NCBI GenBank assembly: GCA_041752315.1
Contig: JBGSHJ010000075.1
Location: forward strand, 1-64,000
Source of the DNA: SYFY01 sp041752315
Lineage (GTDB): Bacteria; Pseudomonadota; Gammaproteobacteria; Pseudomonadales; Azotimanducaceae
DNA length: 64,000 nucleotides
Reading direction: 5' to 3'
Part shown: piece by piece, positions 17,102 to 24,777 of the stretch
Layout of the letters: the number at the start of each line of letters is the position of its first letter
Numbering within the stretch: the first letter of the stretch is position 1
Translations under genes and position numbers: made by a program
The notes under the pieces: model-generated
Database searches by the model: none
Told to the model about the DNA's origin: nothing
What the model saw: only the letters and a program-made list of their open reading frames with translations

Positions 17102-18574
17102 ATGATGTCCATTGTCCAGACAACCAGCGGCCCGATTCTGGGGCGTGAAAAAGGTAGTGTGTTCCTGTTTGCCGGTGTGCCCTATGCCGCTCCGCCGACA
17201 GACCGTTTACGTTTCTGCGCGCCGCAGCCTCACTCCGGCTGGTCGGAGCCCCTCGAGGCACGGAAATTCGGGCCAGCCGCTCCGCAGGTTTCCAGCGGCG
17301 GGCTGACCGATCCGGCACCGGTCCGCTGGAGCGAAGACTGCCTGACACTCAACATCCAGACGCCGGGCCTCGATGACCAGCGCAGGCCTGTGCTCTTCTG
17401 GATACACGGTGGTGCCTACCGTACAGGTCAGGGCGCCATTCCCTGGTACAACGGCACATCGTTCTGTCGTCAGGGCGACATCGTGGTCGTCAGCATCAAC
17501 TACCGGCTCGGTGCGCTCGGTTTTACCGATCTGTCGATGCTGGGCGCCGAGTTTGCCTCATCGGCAGTCAACGGCACCCTGGACCAGATCGCCGCACTGG
17601 AATGGGTACGCGACAACATTGATCGGTTTGGCGGGGATCCGGCCAGGGTGACCATCGCCGGTGAGTCGGCCGGTGGATTCAGCGTAGGTACGCTGCTCGC
17701 CAATCCTCGCTGCACAGGTCTGTTCCGTGGTGCGATTCCGCAGTCCGGCGCAGGTCACCACACCCTCCCCGCTGATTGCGGACGGGTGGTTGGCGAACAC
17801 TTTCTGCGCGCACTGAACGCCGACAGTGCGGTCTCGGTCCAGGCCGCCCATGTGGAGGACATCCTTGCGGCGCAGGGCAAGGTGGTCGGCGAACTCGAGT
17901 CCAGTGGCGGATTTGTCAATCGCCTGGGATCCACCGTATCACCGTTTTATCCGGTACATGGCAACCCTTTCATTCCGGAGGCGCCGATCGAGGCAATCCG
18001 CAAGGGTGCAGGCCACGACGTGGCCGTGCTGCTTGGCAGCAACCGAGATGAAACGACGCTCTGGGGGTATGGCAAGGTCGACGAAGCGAAGCTCGCCCGA
18101 GCGGTGTCGGGTTACGGCGCGGAACTGCCGCTGGCTGCCTGGCGTGGTGCCAGACCCGATGCCACTGCAGAATCACTGTTGATCGCGTTGACGACCGACC
18201 ACATGTTCCGGATCCCGGCGATCCGCCTCGCCGAAGCGCGGGCGAAGACAGGCTCTCCCACGTGGATGTACCTGTTTGCCTGGCAGTCACGCGCCAACGA
18301 CGGCAAGCTCGGTGCGACCCACGCGCTGGAGATTCCATTTGCATTCAACAATCTGACCCAACCCGGCGTGAAACCCTTTCTCGGAACCGGTGGTGATCCA
18401 CAGTCGGTGGCAGACACGATGCATGCCGCCTGGACAGCATTCGTCCGCTCCGGCAATCCTGGGTGGGATGCCTACGATCCTGTTCGACGAGCGACCTTTG
18501 TCTTTGATGAAAACAGCCGGCTCGAATTTGACCCCGGTGCGGATACGCGCCGTGCCTGGGACGGCATCCGCTGA
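17102..18574 (+). CDS. Type B carboxylesterase/lipase
   Basis: A 490-residue alpha/beta-hydrolase of the type B esterase family (p-nitrobenzyl esterase and cholinesterase relatives). Visible are the N-terminal signature FAGVPYAAPPT, the DCLTLNI segment, the oxyanion-hole HGGAY, the nucleophile elbow GESAGGFS (Ser about 189), an acid in SNRDETTLWG and a likely catalytic His in GATHALEIPF. No signal peptide is seen, so a cytosolic esterase acting on organic esters is likely. The next gene starts 67 bp downstream and may be co-transcribed. Confidence 0.9.
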   Translation: MMSIVQTTSGPILGREKGSVFLFAGVPYAAPPTDRLRFCAPQPHSGWSEPLEARKFGPAAPQVSSGGLTDPAPVRWSEDCLTLNIQTPGLDDQRRPVLFWIHGGAYRTGQGAIPWYNGTSFCRQGDIVVVSINYRLGALGFTDLSMLGAEFASSAVNGTLDQIAALEWVRDNIDRFGGDPARVTIAGESAGGFSVGTLLANPRCTGLFRGAIPQSGAGHHTLPADCGRVVGEHFLRALNADSAVSVQAAHVEDILAAQGKVVGELESSGGFVNRLGSTVSPFYPVHGNPFIPEAPIEAIRKGAGHDVAVLLGSNRDETTLWGYGKVDEAKLARAVSGYGAELPLAAWRGARPDATAESLLIALTTDHMFRIPAIRLAEARAKTGSPTWMYLFAWQSRANDGKLGATHALEIPFAFNNLTQPGVKPFLGTGGDPQSVADTMHAAWTAFVRSGNPGWDAYDPVRRATFVFDENSRLEFDPGADTRRAWDGIR

Positions 18575-18641
18575 CAATCCGACGCACCAGACCAAAAAAA
18601 GCCAGTCTGGATAGCTGAACAATTACCTGAGGAGACCCCCT

Positions 18642-19469
18642 ATGACTTACGAACGCCTGAGTGTGCGCATTGACGATGGCGTCGGTTTTCTTGTCCTGAA
18701 CAAACCGGATGAGTACAACCGGATGCCACCGGCATTCTGGCGGGAACTACCGGCCGCCGTGCAGTCACTGGATGAAAGCGGTGAGGTACGCGCCATCGTG
18801 CTGTCTTCAACCGGCAAACATTTCAGCGCAGGACTCGACGTTTCTTCGTTAGGTGGCGAGCGTGGCAAACCTTTGGATGCCGGGCGTGCGGGGGAGCAGG
18901 CCGTTCGTCGCCTGGGCGCCATGCAGGCCACCATCAGCACCATCGAAAACGCTCGCATGCCGGTGATCGCAGCTGTCCAGGGTGGGGCGGTAGGTGGCGG
19001 TGTTGATCTGGTATCGGCCTGTGACCTGCGGTATTGCACGCGGGATGCGTTTTTCTGCATCCAGGAAATCAACATTGGTCTCGCCGCCGATGTCGGCACG
19101 CTGCAACGCCTGCCGCATCTCATTCCCGACGGGTTGATGCGCGAACTGGCGTACACCGGCCGGCGCATGTTTGCGGATGAAGCACTGGCCGCGGGCCTGG
19201 TGACCAAGGTCTTCGAAGACCAGGCATCGATGCTCGAGGCAGTGACCACCATCGCCCGCACGATCGCCAGCAAATCACCGCTGGCGATTCATTCGACCAA
19301 ACATCTGTTGAACTACGGGCGAGCCCACTCGATCGGCGAAACGCTGCAGTATCAGACTGTCTGGATGGGCGCCGTGAGCCAGGGTGGCGAGATGGCCCGG
19401 CATTTCAAGGCCAAGGCTGAAGGCAAGGAGGCAGCGTATGACAATCTGCCTCCACTGGCCGGCCTCTGA
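18642..19469 (+). CDS. Crotonase family protein, dienoyl-CoA isomerase-like
   Basis: A 275-residue crotonase-fold enzyme. The first oxyanion segment is HFSAGLDVSSL and the second GGAVGGGVDLVSACDLRY; the downstream FCIQEINIGLAADVGTLQRLP resembles delta3,5-delta2,4-dienoyl-CoA isomerases, with acidic residues (E and D) in the right neighbourhood. It would act in unsaturated fatty-acid beta-oxidation. TGAGGAGA precedes the ATG. The isomerase reading is family resemblance, not proof. Confidence 0.85.
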   Translation: MTYERLSVRIDDGVGFLVLNKPDEYNRMPPAFWRELPAAVQSLDESGEVRAIVLSSTGKHFSAGLDVSSLGGERGKPLDAGRAGEQAVRRLGAMQATISTIENARMPVIAAVQGGAVGGGVDLVSACDLRYCTRDAFFCIQEINIGLAADVGTLQRLPHLIPDGLMRELAYTGRRMFADEALAAGLVTKVFEDQASMLEAVTTIARTIASKSPLAIHSTKHLLNYGRAHSIGETLQYQTVWMGAVSQGGEMARHFKAKAEGKEAAYDNLPPLAGL

Positions 19470-19515
19470 TCCGGTTGGGTGACAAGGTCTCACACGAGCC
19501 GCGAGCTGCGTTGAA

Positions 19516-20088
19516 ATGCCAGCCCGGCATCAGATCCAGGGTGTAGTCCTCTGTGGTGGCAGTGGCACCCGCATGGGTGGTACCGACAAGCCCCTGCTCG
19601 ACTTTCGTGGCGAACCCATGGCGGCCCAGGTGGTTCGCCGGCTGGCCTCGCAGACGGACGGGGTCTGGATCAGCGCCAACCGGAACCTGGTGCGCTATCG
19701 AGCCTATGCCAAGGTATTCACCGATGCACCGCTGGAGGCACAGGGGCCCCTGACAGGCGTGTTAAGGGCATTGCAGGAAAGCACCAGGCCCTGGGTGATG
19801 ATCGTGCCAGGTGATGCGCCGTTGCTGGCCACCGATCTGGTGGAACGCCTTGGTCGGGTGGCGCATGAGCCAGGTGCCGTCATCGCTCACGACGGCACCC
19901 GGGCGCAGGTGCTGCACCTGCTGGTGCACAAGGATCTGGAGCCCATGCTGGCGGCCTATCTGGATGGTGGTCATCGCAGCGTGGAGGGCTGGTACAACAT
20001 CCTGCCGCACAGACAGCGGCACACCGTCGACTGTACGGAGATTGCCGAGACCTTCCGCAACCTCAACACACCGGACGATCTGGTCTAG
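19516..20088 (+). CDS. mobA: Molybdenum cofactor guanylyltransferase
   Basis: Transfers GMP from GTP to molybdopterin-Mo to make the bis-MGD cofactor. The 190-residue length fits MobA. The nucleotide-binding signature LCGGSGTRMGGTDKPLL is at residues 12-28, followed by GPLTGVLRAL and the Asp-containing VPGDAPLL. It implies DMSO-reductase-family molybdoenzymes elsewhere in the genome, which could include a selenium-dependent formate dehydrogenase given the selenoproteins here. It lies 46 bp after the crotonase. Its stop overlaps the first bases of the palindromic element. Confidence 0.92.
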   Translation: MPARHQIQGVVLCGGSGTRMGGTDKPLLDFRGEPMAAQVVRRLASQTDGVWISANRNLVRYRAYAKVFTDAPLEAQGPLTGVLRALQESTRPWVMIVPGDAPLLATDLVERLGRVAHEPGAVIAHDGTRAQVLHLLVHKDLEPMLAAYLDGGHRSVEGWYNILPHRQRHTVDCTEIAETFRNLNTPDDLV

Positions 20089-20251
20089 GAGTCTGCGCGG
20101 CAGAAGGCGGCGGTGCGAGGCGAGTGGCAATTCGAGATCGATTTTGCGTTCGTTTGAGGAGCGTAGTGGGTGCTACGCAACGAAAACGAACGCAAAATCG
20201 GGCCGAAGTGACGCCGCCGCAGCCCGTCGATGTTCTGCCGCGCAGACTCCT
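20087..20251. repeat. 165-bp nested palindromic intergenic element
   Basis: Outer arms 20087-20105 and 20233-20251 are perfectly complementary (19 bp). A second pair (20107-20113 with 20214-20220) and a third (20139-20155 with 20184-20200, 17 bp, CGATTTTGCGTTCGTTT) nest inside, and a 6-bp hairpin GCGTAG/CTACGC (20161-20178) sits at the tip. As RNA or single-stranded DNA it would fold into one long branched-free hairpin with internal loops. It lies between the convergent mobA and bfr genes, where it could end both transcripts. Its size and form recall REP/MITE-like extragenic palindromes. Confidence 0.85.
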
Positions 20252-20298
20252 GGCCTACTACCCGGGTATCAGCGTTCTGCCCAATCCAGGACCCGGAC

Positions 20299-20769
20299 TC
20301 ATTTCATCTGGGACTGCTGGTAGTTCTGCTCGCCAACGCGATCCAGCAGCGACAGCTGCGTTTCCAGCCAGTCGACATGCTCCTCTTCGCCTTCGAGGAT
20401 GGATTCAAACAACTCGCGGGAGACGAAGTCCTTGACGACTTCGCAGTGCTGGACCGCCTCGCGCAGATCAGGCATGGCGAGCATCTCGAGTTTCAGGTCG
20501 CACTCCAGAATTTCCCGGACGTTTTCGCCGATCAGCAGCTTGCCCAGTTCCTGAAGATTGGGCAGCCCATCGAGAAACAGGATTCGCTCCATCAGCGCAT
20601 CCGCGTGTTTCATCTCGTCGATGGATTCCGCCCTGGCCTTTTCGGCCAGCACCGGCAAGCCGAAGTTCTGCAGGATCTTGGCATGCATGAAGTACTGGTT
20701 GATGGCGGTGAGTTCGTTCTTCAGCACCTTGTTCAGGTGAACAATGGTGTCCTTGTGCAACGCTTTCAT
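20299..20769 (-). CDS. bfr: Bacterioferritin
   Basis: A heme-containing 24-mer ferritin that oxidises and stores iron. At 156 residues it matches the family. The ferroxidase ligands are seen in KNELTAINQYFMHA and DEMKHADALMERI; Met53 corresponds to the heme-ligating Met52 of the E. coli protein. Other ligands are in LECDLKLEML and EGEEEHVDWLE. It is divergent from bfd, the partner that releases its iron, across about 210 bp that contain a Fur-box-like site. Confidence 0.96.
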   Translation of the reverse strand: MKALHKDTIVHLNKVLKNELTAINQYFMHAKILQNFGLPVLAEKARAESIDEMKHADALMERILFLDGLPNLQELGKLLIGENVREILECDLKLEMLAMPDLREAVQHCEVVKDFVSRELFESILEGEEEHVDWLETQLSLLDRVGEQNYQQSQMK

Positions 20770-20908
20770 AGGGAATCCTTGTTGACAATCGGCCGCAGCC
20801 TAGCAGTCATAACTTGGCAAGTCCATATAACTATATGATTATTAATGGTTTTTAAGTGATTACTCAAACTTGCATGACGATCACAAATCAAAACAGAAGA
20901 CACTTGCT

Positions 20909-20929
20909 AGCGAGAATCATTTCTATTTA
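20909..20929 (+). promoter_or_regulatory. Fur-box-like operator upstream of bfd
   Basis: The stretch around GAGAATCATTTCTATTT resembles the A/T-rich Fur consensus (GATAATGATAATCATTATC), about 50 bp before bfd. Bfd genes are typically repressed by Fur when iron is plentiful, so the position makes sense. No strong -10/-35 pair could be fixed. Confidence 0.5.
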
Positions 20930-20978
20930 CACTACGCTCCGTTGTCCACTGTCCGTTGTGGACCTCAGGAGATCATCA

Positions 20979-21179
20979 ATGTACGTCTGCGTCTGCCATG
21001 GGATCACTGACCGGGACATCCGTGAGGCCGTTGCCGAAGGTGCCAGTTCGGTGAGCGACATCGCCCAGATGCTGGGTGCCGGTACGTGCTGTGGCACCTG
21101 CCAGGACTTCACCCGCGAATTGATCAACGAGGCGCGCGCCTCCGGCGTCATGGATCAGCTGGTTTACGCTGCAGCCTGA
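20979..21179 (+). CDS. bfd: Bacterioferritin-associated ferredoxin
   Basis: A 66-residue [2Fe-2S] protein that delivers electrons to bacterioferritin to mobilise stored iron. The four cluster ligands are Cys4, Cys6, Cys38 and Cys41 (CxC then CxxC, in MYVCVCHG and TCCGTC), the fer2_BFD pattern. The ATG at 20979 preceded by CAGGAG is preferred over longer upstream frames. Confidence 0.95.
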   Translation: MYVCVCHGITDRDIREAVAEGASSVSDIAQMLGAGTCCGTCQDFTRELINEARASGVMDQLVYAAA

Positions 21180-21265
21180 CGGCCAAGGCGGCTGCACGAT
21201 GTCAGGAACTCCTGGCTGACTGACATCCTTTCGGACGGCGATCCGTCGGCTAGCCTTCGGCGAAC

Positions 21266-22048
21266 CTACTGAGCCCGCGCGGTGAAGCCGTAGTCCACCG
21301 GCACTTCAACCCCGTTCACAAAACGCGCATCGTCAGAGAGCAGAAAGGCAACAACGCCTGCAACATCATCGGGTTGACCGATCCGTCCACCGGGATAGCT
21401 GGTTGCAATCCGGTTCATGGCGGCGTCGATCGAACTCACCTTGCCCTGCGCAACCAGTTGTTCGATCGGCATTCGAGCCAGCGGCGTATCGATCGGTCCT
21501 GGATGAACCGAGTTCACCCGAATGCGGTACCCGGCCTGTGCAAACTCCAGAGCGGCGGCCTTGGTCAGCAGACGGACCGCACCCTTGGCAGCGCAGTACG
21601 CACTGAACCCTGGTTGGCCCCCCAGCCCATAGATCGATGAAAAATTCACCACCGACGCACCGTGTTCGCTGCCGGAATCGATCAGCAGCGGGGTGCAGTA
21701 GCGCAGGCTGAGAAAGACGCTGTCCTGATTGATGGCCTGAATCCGCCGATACTCGGAGAGCGGCGTTTCGAGCAACGGAAGCATGAGAATAGCGCCGGCC
21801 ACATTGACCACACCGTCCAGCGCGCCGAACTCTTCCCGCACCACATTGGTCACCGAGCGCCAGGCGTGTTCCTGGGTCACATCCAGCGACAGGTAACGCG
21901 CCTTGCAGACGTTGGCGATCGAAGCACCATGCAACTCGAGGTCTGTCAGTATCAGCGTCGCTCCGCGAGCCAGCAGCAAACGGCAGATCGCCTGCCCGAT
22001 GCCACCACCGCTGCCTGTGATCAGAATCCTGCGTCCGGTTAGCGACAT
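21266..22048 (-). CDS. Short-chain dehydrogenase/reductase
   Basis: A 260-residue classical SDR. The nucleotide-binding TGSGGGIG is at residues 11-18, an Asp after beta-2 (LILTDLE) suggests NAD preference, NVAG replaces the NNAG motif, and the catalytic Ser/Tyr/Lys are in NFSSIYG and YCAAK. The substrate is unknown. It is divergent from the small membrane/MAPEG gene pair. Confidence 0.85.
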   Translation of the reverse strand: MSLTGRRILITGSGGGIGQAICRLLLARGATLILTDLELHGASIANVCKARYLSLDVTQEHAWRSVTNVVREEFGALDGVVNVAGAILMLPLLETPLSEYRRIQAINQDSVFLSLRYCTPLLIDSGSEHGASVVNFSSIYGLGGQPGFSAYCAAKGAVRLLTKAAALEFAQAGYRIRVNSVHPGPIDTPLARMPIEQLVAQGKVSSIDAAMNRIATSYPGGRIGQPDDVAGVVAFLLSDDARFVNGVEVPVDYGFTARAQ

Positions 22049-22158
22049 TCACACCCCTTTGCTATGCTCGCGGGGACAGAGCATACAAGGAACCCGGGGA
22101 TAACCTTGAACGTCCACGCAAATATTGCGCTTCTACCTGCCCGTCGCCGGAATCCGTG

Positions 22159-22398
22159 ATGGCGCTATTCCAACTCGCTGACTGGCTGATCATCTTTGGT
22201 TTTGGTGGCATCTGGCTCGGGGTACAGATCGTTGCCAACGGTCGGCTGCCGCGACAGCTCCGCAGCGGACAGACACCCACCGCGCCAAAAGGCTCCCCTG
22301 AAGCATTTGGCCTGTTCTGGATTGACCAGTATGGCTACATCGGCCTGACACTCGCTCTGGGTGGAATGATTGCCGTGCTGGCCGGAGTACTGGCATGA
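22159..22398 (+). CDS. Small two-helix membrane protein
   Basis: A 79-residue protein with hydrophobic segments at about residues 5-26 (FQLADWLIIFGFGGIWLGVQIV) and 57-77 (GLTLALGGMIAVLAGVLA). I do not recognise the family. Its stop overlaps the start of the MAPEG gene in an ATGA, so the two are translated together. A GTG one codon earlier is an alternative start. Confidence 0.65.
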   Translation: MALFQLADWLIIFGFGGIWLGVQIVANGRLPRQLRSGQTPTAPKGSPEAFGLFWIDQYGYIGLTLALGGMIAVLAGVLA

Positions 22399-22799
22399 AC
22401 GCGGGCATGAGTGTCCTGATCACTGCCTTTTACGCTGGCCTCTGCGGTCTGCTCGCGGTATTGCTGGCCAACCATGTCCTGTACGTGCGGCTGCGTTCCG
22501 CCAGCCAGCCAAAATGGCGCCCGGACGCGGTGCTTCGTGTGCAGGCGAATTTTGTGGAAAACGTTCCCCTTGCGCTGTTGCTGCTGTTGATGATGGAACT
22601 CAATGGCACCAGTCATCTGATGCTGCACGTGCTTGGCCTCAGCCTGATTGCCTGCCGGTTGCTCCATGCCTGGGGACTATCCAGCAATGAAGGCGCAAAC
22701 TACCCGCGACTGATTGGCGCACAGGGGACCTTCCTGCTGCTGTCCGTCATGGCGGTTTCCCTGATTTATACGTATATCCTGAACAGCAATATTCCCTGA
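22395..22799 (+). CDS. MAPEG family membrane protein
   Basis: A 134-residue four-helix inner-membrane protein of the eicosanoid/glutathione metabolism (MAPEG) family. The diagnostic RVQANFVENVPLALLL segment (RxxxxHxNxxE-like) is at about residues 50-66, and RLLHAWGLSSN follows. Bacterial members are mostly uncharacterised; some have glutathione transferase or peroxidase activity. It is coupled to the upstream small membrane gene and lies 70 bp before the desaturase. Confidence 0.85.
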   Translation: MNAGMSVLITAFYAGLCGLLAVLLANHVLYVRLRSASQPKWRPDAVLRVQANFVENVPLALLLLLMMELNGTSHLMLHVLGLSLIACRLLHAWGLSSNEGANYPRLIGAQGTFLLLSVMAVSLIYTYILNSNIP

Positions 22800-22869
22800 C
22801 AGTGCTCCACTCCTGAACAGTATCCTGTCCGGATACTGTCTGGAGACCTGATTACCACCGGAGGTGCCT

Positions 22870-24072
22870 GTGAACATTCTGGATCTGCTCGCACACGGCG
22901 TGCTGGATCTTTCCATCCCCGCGCTGATCGGGGTCACGCTGGTGCTGACCCACATCACGGTCCTTGGCGTGACACTGTATCTGCACCGGTTTTCGGCGCA
23001 TCGTGCGTTGTGGCTGCACCCTGCCCTGCAGCATTTTTTCCGCCTGTGGCTGTGGCTCGGTACCGGCATGACCACCAGGGAATGGACGGCGGTCCACCGC
23101 AAGCATCACGCCGAGTGTGAAACGGCGGAAGATCCACACAGTCCGGTGGTCATGGGCCTGTCCACGATCCTCTGGGACCAGGCCAGCGCCTACCGGGTGG
23201 CTGCGGCCAAACCCGAACTGATCGCACGTTATGGCGCGGGCACACCCGATGACTGGATCGAACAGCATGTCTACAGGTACAGCTTCATCGGGATTTCCCT
23301 CATGGCCCTCATCGACCTGATCCTGTTCGGTGTCGTCGGGCTGTCGGTCTGGGCGATCCAGATGATGTGGATTCCGCTGGTCGGTGGCGTGATCAACGGC
23401 ATTGGCCACTTCTGGGGTTATCGCAATTTCGAACCGCCGGACGCCTCCCGCAACATCCTGCCCATCGGCATTCTCATCGGCGGTGAAGAACTGCATAACA
23501 ACCACCACACGTACCCGAACTCGGCCAAGTACTCCGCCCGTGCCTGGGAATTTGATATCGGCTGGCTGTACATTCGTCTGTTCATGCTGCTGGGCCTGGC
23601 CCGTCCGTTGAGCACCGGACCCGTCATCGAGCGACGGAGCACCGCCCAACTCGACAAGGACACGGCCATGGCGCTGGTCAACGATCGTTTCAACGTGATG
23701 GCCACCTATGCACGCACCGTGGTCGCTCCACTCGTTCGTTTGCAACAGGCCAACGCCAACGCTGCATCGAAGCGCCTGTTCCGCAGTGCCCATCGCCTGC
23801 TCTGTCGCGACGCATCGCTGCTCGACGAAAGCGGTCGGGCCCGCCTGGCGACGCTCGTGGAAGTTCCGGAACTGAAGACGGTCTACGATCTGCGCCTGCG
23901 CCTGCAGGACATCTGGAGCAAACGCACCGGCAACCTTGAAGAAGTCGTCAACGCGCTGCGGCAATGGTGTCACGACGCAGAAGCCAGTGGCATCGACACG
24001 CTGCGTACCTTTGTCGACGACATTCAACGATACACCGTGCCCAAACTGGCACGCGCGGGAGTCGCCTCTTGA
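22870..24072 (+). CDS. Membrane acyl-CoA/acyl-lipid delta-9-type desaturase
   Basis: A 400-residue di-iron membrane desaturase that introduces a double bond into a fatty acyl chain. The three His boxes are HRFSAH (His39-His44), HRKHH near residue 77 and HNNHH in the EELHNNHHTYPNS stretch, separated by hydrophobic segments. About 130 C-terminal residues after the catalytic core form an added soluble helical region. GGAGG lies five bases before a GTG at 22870; the GTG at 22864 overlaps that ribosome site, so it was rejected. The next gene overlaps its stop. Confidence 0.9.
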   Translation: MNILDLLAHGVLDLSIPALIGVTLVLTHITVLGVTLYLHRFSAHRALWLHPALQHFFRLWLWLGTGMTTREWTAVHRKHHAECETAEDPHSPVVMGLSTILWDQASAYRVAAAKPELIARYGAGTPDDWIEQHVYRYSFIGISLMALIDLILFGVVGLSVWAIQMMWIPLVGGVINGIGHFWGYRNFEPPDASRNILPIGILIGGEELHNNHHTYPNSAKYSARAWEFDIGWLYIRLFMLLGLARPLSTGPVIERRSTAQLDKDTAMALVNDRFNVMATYARTVVAPLVRLQQANANAASKRLFRSAHRLLCRDASLLDESGRARLATLVEVPELKTVYDLRLRLQDIWSKRTGNLEEVVNALRQWCHDAEASGIDTLRTFVDDIQRYTVPKLARAGVAS

Positions 24073-24686
24073 GCGCCCATGACATTCGCGACCTGGCATC
24101 GCTGCGGCAGATCATCGGCGACGCCAACCCGCGAACTGCCTCCAAGAATCAGCCACGACTGAACGCGATGGCCATCGACTTTCTCGAACGCTGCCCCTTT
24201 GTGGTCTTGTCCACCGCCGATGCACAGGGGCGTGTTGACACCTCTCCCAAGGGTGATGCACCCGGATTCATCAAGGTGGAAGACCTGCAGACCATCGTCA
24301 TCCCCGATCGTCCCGGCAACAAGCTCATCTACGGTCTGGAGAACATTGTGGCCAACCCGCAGGTTGGTCTGCTGTGCATGGTGCCCAATACCCAGGAGAC
24401 GCTCAGGATCAATGGTCGGGCTGAACTGACCGCTGACCCGCAGTTGCTCGAACAACTCGCGGCACGTGGCAAGAATGCGGTCATTGCCATCCGCGTGCAC
24501 ATCGATGAGTGTTTTTTTCACTGCGCCAAGGCATTCATCCGCAGTGCCCTGTGGGAACCACAAAGCTGGGGTGCCAAAAGCAAGATATCGTTTGGGAAGG
24601 TCTTCGCGGAGTTGCACGGTGCCGATGAAACCATGGCCAACGCCATCGATGAGTCCGTCGAGGAAAACTATCGGACAGGGCTCTGA
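24069..24686 (+). CDS. Pyridoxamine-5'-phosphate-oxidase-like FMN-binding protein
   Basis: A 205-residue split-barrel flavin protein. The segment FLERCPFVVLSTADAQGRVDTSPKGDAPGF and the later PGNKLIYGLENIVANPQVGLL are typical of the MSMEG_1061-like PNPOx group, probably FMN-dependent oxidoreductases rather than true PdxH. The start is a TTG that overlaps the desaturase stop (TTGA). The next downstream ATG lies inside the conserved region, so TTG is the best choice. Coupling to a desaturase hints at lipid-related redox chemistry, but that is inference. Confidence 0.8.
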   Translation: MSAHDIRDLASLRQIIGDANPRTASKNQPRLNAMAIDFLERCPFVVLSTADAQGRVDTSPKGDAPGFIKVEDLQTIVIPDRPGNKLIYGLENIVANPQVGLLCMVPNTQETLRINGRAELTADPQLLEQLAARGKNAVIAIRVHIDECFFHCAKAFIRSALWEPQSWGAKSKISFGKVFAELHGADETMANAIDESVEENYRTGL

Positions 24687-24777
24687 GCCGGCGCCTTCCC
24701 GTGTCGGGGAATCTGCCAATTTCATTAAGTCGGCATTCAGCAGAATACGGTATGGTGGTCAGACCATGATCTGAGGC

